64,000 nt of DNA from Pichia kudriavzevii (taxonomy: Eukaryota > Ascomycota > Pichiomycetes > Pichiales > Pichiaceae), in assembly GCF_003054445.1 (NCBI RefSeq), contig NC_042506.1:1495501-1559500 (forward strand). Direction: 5' to 3'. The notes beneath the pieces are model-generated. The model was given only the letters and a program-made list of their open reading frames with translations, did not search any database and had not been told where the DNA came from. Position numbers and translations under genes: made by a program. Below, piece by piece: positions 53,668 to 62,650 of the stretch (positions are counted from its first letter, which is position 1; the number at the start of each line of letters is the position of its first letter).

Positions 53668-53972
53668 GTTTGCTGGTTCGTCTGTTTGTCTCTGTGTACT
53701 TCAATATTCCTTCTTTATTGCTTGTTGAAACTATGAAGATGAAAAAATGAAGAAAAAGGTGAAAATTTCGAATAAAGGCCCCAATTTTTTTTTTTTCAAG
53801 CTAAAGGGATGCTCGACGCGTCGATGGTGTTACAACGAGCAAGGCACAGAGTCGCCACGTTTCATTGTTGCATTATAAATGCATGTTGCAATTACCTAAC
53901 AAGGTTCAATATACATATATAAACTTTAGAAACGAGGAAGAGGGGGATGCAAGTAACAGCACAAGGGCTAGA
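53668..53972. promoter_or_regulatory. SUI2 upstream region with an ACGCGT palindrome
   Basis: 305 bp. At 53813-53824 lies the 12-bp perfect palindrome TCGACGCGTCGA, which contains ACGCGT, the MluI cell-cycle box of MBF. A T run lies just upstream at 53785-53796. Regulation is inferred from the motif only. Confidence 0.5.
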
Positions 53973-54611
53973 TCAAACTAGTTGTTTACGGGAGCCCTGG
54001 AAGAAGAATTTGACCACTGCGACCTGGAAACCTGCCATGGCTAACATGAGTACAAGGTCGAATAGAGAGAACCAGAAGATTCTAGTTTCGGTGGACTTGA
54101 CTGTCGATTGGTTTCTATTATTTCTAGTTTTGTAGTAGTTCAAAGAGTTTTCAAGTAAAGACAACTGTCTTTTGATTTTCTCAACAGATGTCTGCATGTT
54201 TAGGACAGCGCCGTTTTCGGTTGGTGCAGCAGGCAAGACTGCCTTGATAGCGTTTTCCTCGTCTTCGGTTTTGATTTCAAAATCAATAACCTTCTCAGCA
54301 AATGTCGACATCTCGTTATCAAAGCAAAATTCATACTCACCAACTTGGTCGGCATTGAACAAGTAATCACCTTGTCTTTGCTTTTCCTCAGACACAATCA
54401 ACTGCTGGTTTGGGCCCTTGATGGAGTAATTGATATCGAACGACCCGCCCGCTTGTACGGCGAAATAGTAACCAATGTTACTGTTTTGTTGGTTATTGAA
54501 CGCATAAAAACACTGTTTTTCATTTGGTGAAAGTGTGAAGGTTAATGCGGTGGCGTGAGAAAGCCCAAGAAAGAGGGAGCTGATGGCAGCATATATGAAG
54601 ATTGGGTTCAT
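53973..54611 (-). CDS. ERP3: p24 family protein, ERP3-like
   Basis: 212 residues. A signal peptide ends near ALSHATA (about residue 22). The GOLD domain has cysteines in KQCFYAF and YEFCFDNE, with YYFAVQAGGSFDINY matching Erp3 and the gamma-type p24 proteins. A coiled coil with ERQL-like EKIKRQLSLLENSLNYYK precedes a membrane helix and the short tail QGSRKQLV. Expected in ER-to-Golgi vesicles as part of a p24 complex with Emp24-type partners. Other ERP paralogues are possible. The frame continues 29 codons upstream, but the ATG at 54611 places the signal peptide at the N-terminus. Confidence 0.85.
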   Translation of the reverse strand: MNPIFIYAAISSLFLGLSHATALTFTLSPNEKQCFYAFNNQQNSNIGYYFAVQAGGSFDINYSIKGPNQQLIVSEEKQRQGDYLFNADQVGEYEFCFDNEMSTFAEKVIDFEIKTEDEENAIKAVLPAAPTENGAVLNMQTSVEKIKRQLSLLENSLNYYKTRNNRNQSTVKSTETRIFWFSLFDLVLMLAMAGFQVAVVKFFFQGSRKQLV

Positions 54612-54794
54612 CTCGTTAAACTTTCTCGTTGTAGAGCAACTTACTAAGGACAACCTACTATATAAACGTATAAACTCCACCTGTTTGTTGTGTGTCAAAT
54701 ATTCGATTTATTGACAAGGCCACGAATATTATCTGAAATACGCGAAAGAGAGACATGAATTTGGTGGGTTTCGCAAGTTGCCTATTGCGGCAAT

Positions 54795-56612
54795 TTAAAC
54801 GTGGCGGAAGATTGAACGCACTGGACGTAAGTACACACTGGCCAGGGTGCCCATATCAGGGGTGAGTTCGCTCGGGTCGAATTCAGACATGGTGTGCTCG
54901 TGTGGGGGTAGCTCTGGGAGAGTGTGACCCATTGTGAGGAGTCTCGTGTGAAATGATACTTTCTTTCTAACGTAGAGTGGGAGTTTGTGGTCATTGTATA
55001 TGTGTTTCATGATTTCGAGGATGTCCTTCCCGTGTGAGAGTGAGTTATTAGTATATGAATAGATGAGACTGCTAATGAATGCGTCGTAGATATAAACCTT
55101 TTCGTCGGAGTTAGCAAAGACTCTCACTTGGAGATCTTTGTATACCGACAACAGCGTGTCGATGTGTGACTTTGATTTCCCCAGGAGAACAAGGAAGGCG
55201 ACTATATCGTCTGTTCGGAAGTCAGGCCTAATTATAGGGTCTGGCTGTTCCAGGAGTTGGTCCAGATAAGTACTTATCAGCGACGCGTTGTCAAGTTCAC
55301 TTAAAGAGATACTTAATGCAAGCCGGTGTATGTGGGAGGTGAACACAACAAGAGAATCCAGTAGTTGGGACGTATAAATTTGGGGAAAGTTCACCAATAA
55401 GTTCCCAATTGTTCGAATGGACTTATATGATATCTCACTGTTTGACGATCTGACTAGTTTCAGCAGAATATCGAATGTTTCCTTATGGTCACCAAAGATC
55501 CCGTGCTTGGTAAGGAGGTAGATGATTTCGAGCTTTGTATCAATAATATAGAGCTCGGAATCTATCAATGGATCAACCATACTGTATGTTTTAACTAGTG
55601 ACAGAAGAGCGTTTCCAATTTCCGCATTAGAAAGAAACGTGTCTTTGTACTTGAGCATAAAAATGATCAGGTTACGCAACGCTAGAAAATAGAGCATTCG
55701 AGGATGTTCCTTACCCTGTATTCCCTTGTAGATACTATCAAAACTTTTCAATATTTGTAGGAGATATTTCTCATGTGCAATGCCGGAACAAGACAAAATG
55801 GAGATCATACACTTGACGGTGTTTAGGAAAACAAGAACGTTTTCTGACTTGAGGAGTGTGGAAACACATGTGAGTATATCATTGGCAAAATTACCATTGA
55901 TTGTGGTGTCGAAATGAGACAAAAGCGACAGTATTGATGATATGCGAAACTGGTGCTCGAGATCTTTGGATTGGAGAAGACAAGGTAGCAGTTTAGAGAC
56001 GTGATGAACATTCAGTAATGGTTTAAGGTCTACTTTTGGTGATAGCGACATGATCGACTCGCATATGGGGGAAACCAGCAATCTATCATTGGACGACTGT
56101 AGAATGGATAGTAGTTGTTCAATGACTGTTTTCGAAGGAATAGTAGGTGTGAAGGTGACACCCATATGTATAGTATATATGGTGTGTTTCTCTATTGGTA
56201 AGTGGCTCCAGTAGTCGTAGAGGGTCTTGGTGATAGAGGAATCGAACGTTCCAATTATATGGGTATTGTGAGATGTGCTAAGAAGTGTCTTCATTGCGTG
56301 AAAGTCGCCATTGAGAGACTGATTAACAAGTAGGTTCAAAAACTGAGGCTCGCAGATTAGAGTCAGAGAAGTTCCTGGATCGTACGTATCCAGTATAAGA
56401 TAGACTAAGAGCCGGACCTGGTCATTATCAATGTAGTCCTTATATGTATCAGTAATGAAGGTGGTGATCTCCAAGTTCTGCGGTTGAAACTGTGGATCTT
56501 CCAGAAGGAGGATGATCTTGCGTAGTATTGCAATCGGTGGCCTAGCATGGTTCTTGTTAGAATTCGTGTATTTGGCAATGTCGGCAACAATGTCTGATGT
56601 CACGTGGTGCAT
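54795..56612 (-). CDS. APL1: AP-2 complex beta subunit APL1
   Basis: 605 residues of helical HEAT/ARM-type repeats. Several phrases run parallel to Saccharomyces Apl1: LYFLALRNLIIFML, IIDTKLEIIYLL, SYKSIRTIGNLLVNF, and the end DMGTLASVYLRPVRSIFR. The last corresponds to NIGTIVSIYLKPVSHIFR in yeast. Apl1 is the large beta adaptin of the AP-2 endocytic adaptor at the plasma membrane. The protein stops soon after this block, about 95 residues earlier than the 700-residue yeast protein, so the Ser/Lys-rich tail is absent. There is no appendage domain, as usual in yeasts. Confidence 0.85.
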   Translation of the reverse strand: MHHVTSDIVADIAKYTNSNKNHARPPIAILRKIILLLEDPQFQPQNLEITTFITDTYKDYIDNDQVRLLVYLILDTYDPGTSLTLICEPQFLNLLVNQSLNGDFHAMKTLLSTSHNTHIIGTFDSSITKTLYDYWSHLPIEKHTIYTIHMGVTFTPTIPSKTVIEQLLSILQSSNDRLLVSPICESIMSLSPKVDLKPLLNVHHVSKLLPCLLQSKDLEHQFRISSILSLLSHFDTTINGNFANDILTCVSTLLKSENVLVFLNTVKCMISILSCSGIAHEKYLLQILKSFDSIYKGIQGKEHPRMLYFLALRNLIIFMLKYKDTFLSNAEIGNALLSLVKTYSMVDPLIDSELYIIDTKLEIIYLLTKHGIFGDHKETFDILLKLVRSSNSEISYKSIRTIGNLLVNFPQIYTSQLLDSLVVFTSHIHRLALSISLSELDNASLISTYLDQLLEQPDPIIRPDFRTDDIVAFLVLLGKSKSHIDTLLSVYKDLQVRVFANSDEKVYIYDAFISSLIYSYTNNSLSHGKDILEIMKHIYNDHKLPLYVRKKVSFHTRLLTMGHTLPELPPHEHTMSEFDPSELTPDMGTLASVYLRPVRSIFRHV

Positions 56613-57308
56613 GTTGTGACCGATATGTTTTGTTCTCTTGCAGAAGCAATAGGTGGAGAGTAGTAGCTCCTAACCAATAACCAGCAAAACTATCTTGAAG
56701 AGGTAAATACTCGCGTTGATATTAGTTGAAGGCTCGTTTTGCTTTCCCCCTGATCTGCTGATGGTGAGTTGACTTTTATCAACTTCTTCTTTTTATTCCT
56801 TTGTGATTTTCTTTGATATTCTTATATAAGTGACATGGTGTGGCAAACCATACAAAAGAGCTTTGGCAAAGATACTCTTATCAGTTTCACGTGTTTTGAA
56901 TCCCGTCTGAGTACAATTAAAAAGAGAAGGAGAAACCTTGTTCACATCACCTAACTACTTCAGGAGATGTGGGTTGTTCAGCGCACTAACAGTCATTAGC
57001 AACTTAATAGAAATGAGCAAAAGGCAGAAAACACAGTCTTGTAGGACTTTTGGTTTTGTCTCAAACTATAATGCTGTGCGGAGACCTAATATGTACTACG
57101 TTTCAAAGAGATGCACAAATCTCATACTTAGATGAGTACATACCTTTATGGGTTTCTCAAACTCGCCACGGCAACTAAACTGTATATACACAAAGACAAG
57201 TTGGTACGAACGTTTCCACGTTCTTTTCGATAGCTTTAGGCTTTTCAATTTAGATATAGATGGAGAAAAAAAAAAGTAACACAATAAAATAATCACAACA
57301 ATATATAT
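56613..57308. promoter_or_regulatory. APL1 upstream region
   Basis: 696 bp between two minus-strand genes. CACGTG lies at the APL1 start region (56601-56606) and TTTCACGTGTTT near 56886-56897. The short frames here are not convincing. Confidence 0.4.
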
Positions 57309-58997
57309 TCATGCAAGTACAGAAGTTGCCGTTGAAGATCTATCAATGAAATCTTCCATTGGATCATAAGACGGCAAACGATTATCATTACCTCTGTTAG
57401 CTGGTAGGTTGACGTTGAGAGCACCTAAATCCCCCACGTAGGAACCTCCGGTCCAACCATTTTCCATGAGTTTACCCAGCAATTCCTTGAGTATGAGAAT
57501 CCAATCTGAGGATGTCCAGTTTTCTCTCTTTGCGTTATCCATGTTCAACCTGACCAATTGTTCTGCAGAGCTGGTGGACAAATAGTAAGTGTTTGGTAAT
57601 TGCGGTAAACCGAAAAGTAGTGAATTCTTGTCGGTTTTCGAAGAAATGAACTTTGCTGGACGTCCATAAAGAGTGAAGGAGTTCAACAGGGGGATCAGCA
57701 AGCGTAACATGATTTCGCATGGTTTGACACTGGGGTGGGATTCCGGGATCAGGTAAACCAAGTGAGTTTTCAAGATAGATTTCTTGTGTAGTTTTTTTGG
57801 GACTTTTGAGTTACTGAATGAAGAGTCGGAGACTGTTGTGTCGATTGATAAGGAGGTATCGACTGATAGTAGTCTACGGTGGTTTCTGGAATTACTTCTA
57901 GAGTTACTTCTAGAGATGATCGAAGGTGTTCCTGATGGAGTTGAGGACAATGGAGCTGAATCTTGCGACCTCAGAGAGAGAGAAGATAATCTCTTTGTGA
58001 TAGTGAAGGAATTTGCCCTGCTTCTACTCTTTGATTTTGGTTTAGAGATAATCGAGTCTGTATTGAGAGAGCTCTTTGTATCGTCATTCAAGATTGAATT
58101 GAGTAGGGATTCGTTGATGTAGGTGTGTGCATAAACTCGCAAGAGAGAGTTGTTAAGAATCTGAGAGGGGTCGTTAGGGTAAATGGTGTATGTTGAAATT
58201 CCGTTATTTATAGTGGCCAATAGGCATTTTTTCGTTTTTGAAGAAGAAGAGTAGATTTCCACCTTATTGTTTGGCTTAACAACGACGAGACATCTGACCC
58301 ATTTATCGTTTAAAAAGGGGAAGCGAACAACACACCATTCTTCCTTTATGTTTTTGTTGTTTGGCGATAGGAGGGTTTTGATATCACTATAGTGGATTGC
58401 CTGGGAAGACAGCAAAGCGCCCGTATAAGCCTGTTGCAAATGCTGGTACTCGAATTTACATAACAAGATCGCCGAATAGAAGGAGGGGACTTCATGCTCC
58501 GAGTGCAGCTGGAAGAAAATGACCGACTTGTTGGTGATTGAAATGGAGAACAAGAGAGGGTTCTGACTGTCCAGAGAGACTTCGCAATCGCAAATGTTGA
58601 TGATGATTGGGTCCTCCAAATCAGAATGGATGGAGATATCGTTACCCACCAGGTCGAATGCGGCTTCGTTCCAATTCTGGGCGTCTTCCGAGTACAGGGC
58701 GGAACCAGAGTAGTATTTTCTTGTCTGTTGGTGGTTGATCAACGTTATAACTGGAAGCAACTCTTCTGGAATGGGGGCACCGGTTGATGGTAACTGTGGT
58801 GGTAGCCGTGATTGTGATTGTGATTGCGATTGTGATTGCGATTGTTGAGAAGGAGTGGAGGCGGAGTTATTATTAGCCACATGGAATTCTCTTGGTTTCG
58901 GAACGGCATGGACTGTCTGCGGCGACTGGGTCTGTGGTGTAGCGGCCTTGGCCTTGGACGCCTTCTCCTTTCTCCTAAAGAACTTCCGGATGGACAT
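57309..58997 (-). CDS. SKG3: PH-domain protein of the CAF120/SKG3 family
   Basis: 562 residues. A basic start MSIRKFFRRKEK and a Gln/Ser stretch precede the phrase PIPEELLPVITL, the hallmark that opens the PH domain in Caf120/Skg3 proteins. Within the domain region (about 90-290) come QQAYTGALLSSQAI, DIKTLL and EEWCVVRFPF, again in family order. The middle is Ser-rich with many SRSNSR motifs, followed by a conserved C-terminal block PAKFISSK and LPNTYYLS. Saccharomyces relatives (about 1000 residues) sit at the bud neck and cortex; Caf120 also associates with CCR4-NOT. This one is half as long. The ATG at 58997 lies 6 bp from a CA dinucleotide run in the leader. Confidence 0.72.
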   Translation of the reverse strand: MSIRKFFRRKEKASKAKAATPQTQSPQTVHAVPKPREFHVANNNSASTPSQQSQSQSQSQSQSRLPPQLPSTGAPIPEELLPVITLINHQQTRKYYSGSALYSEDAQNWNEAAFDLVGNDISIHSDLEDPIIINICDCEVSLDSQNPLLFSISITNKSVIFFQLHSEHEVPSFYSAILLCKFEYQHLQQAYTGALLSSQAIHYSDIKTLLSPNNKNIKEEWCVVRFPFLNDKWVRCLVVVKPNNKVEIYSSSSKTKKCLLATINNGISTYTIYPNDPSQILNNSLLRVYAHTYINESLLNSILNDDTKSSLNTDSIISKPKSKSRSRANSFTITKRLSSLSLRSQDSAPLSSTPSGTPSIISRSNSRSNSRNHRRLLSVDTSLSIDTTVSDSSFSNSKVPKKLHKKSILKTHLVYLIPESHPSVKPCEIMLRLLIPLLNSFTLYGRPAKFISSKTDKNSLLFGLPQLPNTYYLSTSSAEQLVRLNMDNAKRENWTSSDWILILKELLGKLMENGWTGGSYVGDLGALNVNLPANRGNDNRLPSYDPMEDFIDRSSTATSVLA

Positions 58998-59003
58998 TGA
59001 CTC

Positions 59004-59024
59004 TGTGTGTGTGTGTGTGTGTGT
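59004..59024. repeat. (TG)n microsatellite in the CAF120/SKG3-like leader
   Basis: About ten TG dinucleotides, reading as CA on the coding strand, end 6 bp upstream of the ATG at 58997. Confidence 0.9.
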
Positions 59025-59269
59025 ATCGGTAATTGTGTTTGGACAAGAGCCCCAGAGACGGAAATGCATCAAAGTGTCTCCTCCAAACAAAAAAAAACCT
59101 TGAAGTTCACAAGATGGGAAAACGAGCATAACTAAAACGCCTTCAGAGCAGTTGCTAAAGCCTCAAGTACGAGTTATCCTATGTGGGATAGTTACACTCT
59201 GGAGAGACAGTTACGCTCTGGAGAGACAGCTGCAAAACATTGGGACTGACATACCCAGCATAGACAGCA

Positions 59270-59695
59270 ATGATACACGCCATTCTTGTCTTTAACAACG
59301 ATGGCCGTCCGAGACTTGTGCGGTTCTACAACGACACGCCGCTTGCCAAACAGCAATCACTGCTTCGACAAGTACATGCTCTTGTCTCCAAGAGGAGTCC
59401 GACAGACTCCTGCATGCTTCATTTGGAGGACGCCCATGTTGTCTACAGACACTATGCAACGCTATACTTTGCGCTCCTTGTAGACGAACACGAATCTCCC
59501 TTGGCAATGCTTGACCTCATCCAAGTGTTTGTGCAGACACTCAATGCGTGTTTTGCCGACGTGTGTGAACTGGACGTTGTTTTCCACTGGGAGGTTGTTG
59601 CCATAGCTCTTGGCGAAATGATAGAGGCCGGGATGGTTGTGGAGACCTCCTTGCCCAAAATAACGGCTGCTGTGGACTTGATGAATGGGCGATAG
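59270..59695 (+). CDS. APS3: AP-3 complex sigma subunit APS3
   Basis: 141 residues. MIHAILVFNNDGRPRLVRFY opens the protein, as MIHAVLIFNKKCQPRLVKFY does in Saccharomyces. YATLYFALLVDEHESPLAMLDLIQ (core YATLYF, ESPLA, LDLIQ), VCELDVVFHWE and GMVVETS also match. AP-3 sorts cargo such as alkaline phosphatase from the Golgi to the vacuole. It is shorter than yeast Aps3 (194) because it lacks the Asn-rich insert and the C-terminal tail, and is close to metazoan sigma-3 in its core. Confidence 0.95.
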   Translation: MIHAILVFNNDGRPRLVRFYNDTPLAKQQSLLRQVHALVSKRSPTDSCMLHLEDAHVVYRHYATLYFALLVDEHESPLAMLDLIQVFVQTLNACFADVCELDVVFHWEVVAIALGEMIEAGMVVETSLPKITAAVDLMNGR

Positions 59696-59749
59696 TCCGG
59701 CATGGAGAAGGGAGCAGTGCAAACAAGGAACAGATCCATAGACATGTAA

Positions 59750-59750
<1 letters not shown>

Positions 59751-59790
<40 letters not shown>

Positions 59791-59797
59791 CATATAC
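59751..59797. repeat. (CATATA)n microsatellite
   Basis: About seven hexamer units of ATACAT/CATATA in the 149-bp gap between the convergent APS3 and CBP4 genes. Confidence 0.9.
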
Positions 59798-59844
59798 ACG
59801 AGCACGTATACTGTATGCGGGTGGGTAATATGACGGCGTACCGT

Positions 59845-60204
59845 CTACTTCTTCAACTCCTGCTCCATATCACGGAGAGAGTTGAGTTTCTCCTGCTGCC
59901 TAACACGGGCCTCCTCTCTTTGCACCTTCACTGAGTCCACGAGCAGCTTGTTCCCCGTCCCCTCCCATGGGTTGTACAGCTTCCCCGTCTTCCATACGGG
60001 CTCGTTGCTGTTGGCGGTCTCCCTGGCTATCTCCATAACGAGACGCTGTTCCTCCTGGCGAATCGCACGGTTCCGTTCAACGTGTGCACGTCTCTCGGGC
60101 GTCATTTCCTGGAGGAGCTGTTCCTCCGTGGGGACGGTGAACTTGAAGAGGAGAACACCGAGTCCAACAATGCCGCCGCCGTATATAATGCTTGCTCTCA
60201 ACAT
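59845..60204 (-). CDS. CBP4: Cytochrome bc1 assembly factor CBP4
   Basis: 119 residues from the ATG at 60204 (the frame opens three codons earlier with GTG). One membrane helix near the N-terminus, YGGGIVGLGVLLFKFT, is followed by PTEEQLLQEMTPE, ARETANSNEPVWKTG and a basic, coiled C-terminus. The same order is seen in yeast Cbp4 (TTPTDQQLISQLSPE, ETSQSDDPIWKTG). It is anchored in the mitochondrial inner membrane and assists newly made cytochrome b, with Cbp3-Cbp6, in complex III assembly. Confidence 0.93.
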   Translation of the reverse strand: MLRASIIYGGGIVGLGVLLFKFTVPTEEQLLQEMTPERRAHVERNRAIRQEEQRLVMEIARETANSNEPVWKTGKLYNPWEGTGNKLLVDSVKVQREEARVRQQEKLNSLRDMEQELKK

Positions 60205-62650
60205 GGTCTTCACGGGGTTTTTGTAAGGCCAATTCTATAGGGACCTGGCAATATGAATCCACAGAAGCCGAAAAAAAACGACTTTTCCATGGTTGGAAAA
60301 AGAGAAGCTCTTTTCCTCTTTGGGGAAAAAAAAGCCACCTACATAAGTTCCATAGGATATGGGAGGAGATGGGCAGTTCATATTGACGATGATTTCTAGT
60401 TTTCTGTTTCTATCAGAAGTGGTATAACCTCACTACGAACTGCTTGAACGGAGAGTGACGGTATGTGAGCAATAGAGCTCTGGAGGTTTATGTTTTGCAA
60501 GGAGATGTGTACAAACATAAATCATGGTTTGAGGATACTGTTTTATATTGTGTACAGCAAGTTCACTGTAGAAATGGTGCAAGAATGTATGCTTCAATTG
60601 TCCATGAAGGGGTTTCAGGTCAATAAAGATTGGATTGCTTAATTGTGGTGTAGGTTAAAAGTGGTTATAACGATACCGCTATATCTCTCTTTTATTTTCC
60701 CTTTGGAGAGAATCAGAAAGATATAAGATTTAAACTGGAGGCAACGCAAATAAGACCATGTTTTGGTTAGGAATGCTAAACATTATTGTCAATTCCGGAG
60801 AAAACTGTGTCGACATACTTTTGTCTAGCGGGAAAAGCCATTTACTTGTTTAAGATTGAAAACATTGGTTTCTTCAATCAAGAGGGTAAATTAGAGGCTT
60901 GCCCATAATGAGTAAAGTAGTTAACGAAGGAAAACAAGTGCACATCTTTTATTTGTGACATCCAAACATGGAATTTTTATAGTAAGATACTGCTACTATA
61001 GTCTAAACTTCAGGAGGAGGGTGGCTGGAAACGATATCTATAAGGAGGTAGATTTGGAATCAAAGTGAAGGTCAATGTCGAAGCAACTGGGCTGAAGGTG
61101 ATGAAATTTAGAATTCCAAACTAGATAGCAGAAGATAGAACTTGTATATAGGTTGGGTAAAATTACAGCGGTAGAAACTGGAATATAACACAGCAATGCG
61201 TCGGCATGCAAGCATATAAGAGCCAAGTTACTAAAATCTAGTGTTGCTTCTGCAAAGAAAGTAGTATGGAAACTAACCATCACAAAAAAAAACAGAGTCT
61301 ATTCCAGCTACTCTGGACTGAATGATTCGACAAGATCAAAAGATCATTCGTATGTAGTATTTACTGTTGGCGTCATAATAGAGCCAAAAAAAAAACGTAG
61401 ACATGGAATTAGAACACGTAATAGATCACATATTTGCTTTAGAGGAACATATGTGAGCAAACTCCGTTATCCCATGCTAGTTCCTATGTGGCATGCATGT
61501 GAGAAGAGTTTTAAAAGACCCTTTGGAAGAAACGTTACAGGAATCCAAAGAAACTTTTGCTGGCCTGATCAAGTTCTCTATTTATTACAGAAACAAAGCA
61601 AATATAAAAAAAATACTCCAAAGAACGGATTCTGAGCTTCCATTCAAAACAACTAAGTAAACTTTTACTTAAAGTACAAATTCCTAGTGGAAAGTAAACA
61701 AGATCCAGCCCACTGAATACCACTACGACATCAAACTGTTGAGAGCCAAACTACTCAAGTACTTGTAACATCTGTTTGGCAGTACGAAGAACATCAAAAG
61801 GAGTATTTTTGTCCGCAACAATTTCAATGGATATCATGGTGCACTCGGTATCTTACAGCTGCCAAACTGAATCCAAAATCATTAATCTAAGCCAAACCAA
61901 ATCTGATAGCCTGAAAAATAGCGTTTTTATCCAACAGTTGGAGAAGGTGAATATATTGAAGAAATCACTTCTTCAAAGAACAATTGGACCACTGTCTTCA
62001 AAACAAGGAGCTCAGATTCTGCTCGTAAAATAAAAGTGTCTTTCCATGGACAAGCATTTCAGTTTTTAATACCAGTAGAACTTTCACTCTAAAGACAAAG
62101 AGTTGAAAAACATGCCAAAGGCTGCATATCACTGTATATGATGTCGTACTAGTGCATGGTCGGCCATTTGCAGTACATTCACAGTCATGCTGAACCCACA
62201 AACAGGTTGACCAATGTTTCCATAAACGCCTATATTCAAATATTTCATGATCCACATTCCAGAAAATGAAAGTATAGCTTCCAAACTTGTATATTGTAAT
62301 CGACAATTGTATCACATACCACAGCGTGGATGTAGTTTGAATGTCGATTTATCTCTTTAGATACTGAAACCTGTTCATGATCTACCAACAACTCCGGCAA
62401 TAACCAGGTTTTGTGTCTAATGACCACGGCAACAATACGGGTGCACCTCTAGAAAGACGTAGCTGGTACAAAGTATTGTGATAACAACGAAAAACCAGCT
62501 TAGTGAACCAATTCAATGCTTTCAAATATGCAACGCATTGAAATTTTCCATCAGCGAAAAGTATGTTTTCATTTTCCTATCTGGCTCAGCACATAACATA
62601 GGCCTGTAAACACAAATATAGTGCTCCAAATCGACCAATATAGTATTGAG
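60205..62650. other. Gene-free intergenic region
   Basis: 2.4 kb between CBP4 and DSN1 starts. The longest frames (61998-62315 minus, 105 codons; 61776-62033 plus, 85 codons) do not resemble known proteins, overlap each other and have no consistent codon use. No tRNA or LTR is seen. It could hide a noncoding RNA gene or a decayed gene. Confidence 0.5.

Noticed and set aside
61998-62315. 105-codon minus-strand frame
   Set aside because: It overlaps a plus-strand frame, has an odd Cys/Trp composition and no recognised motif.
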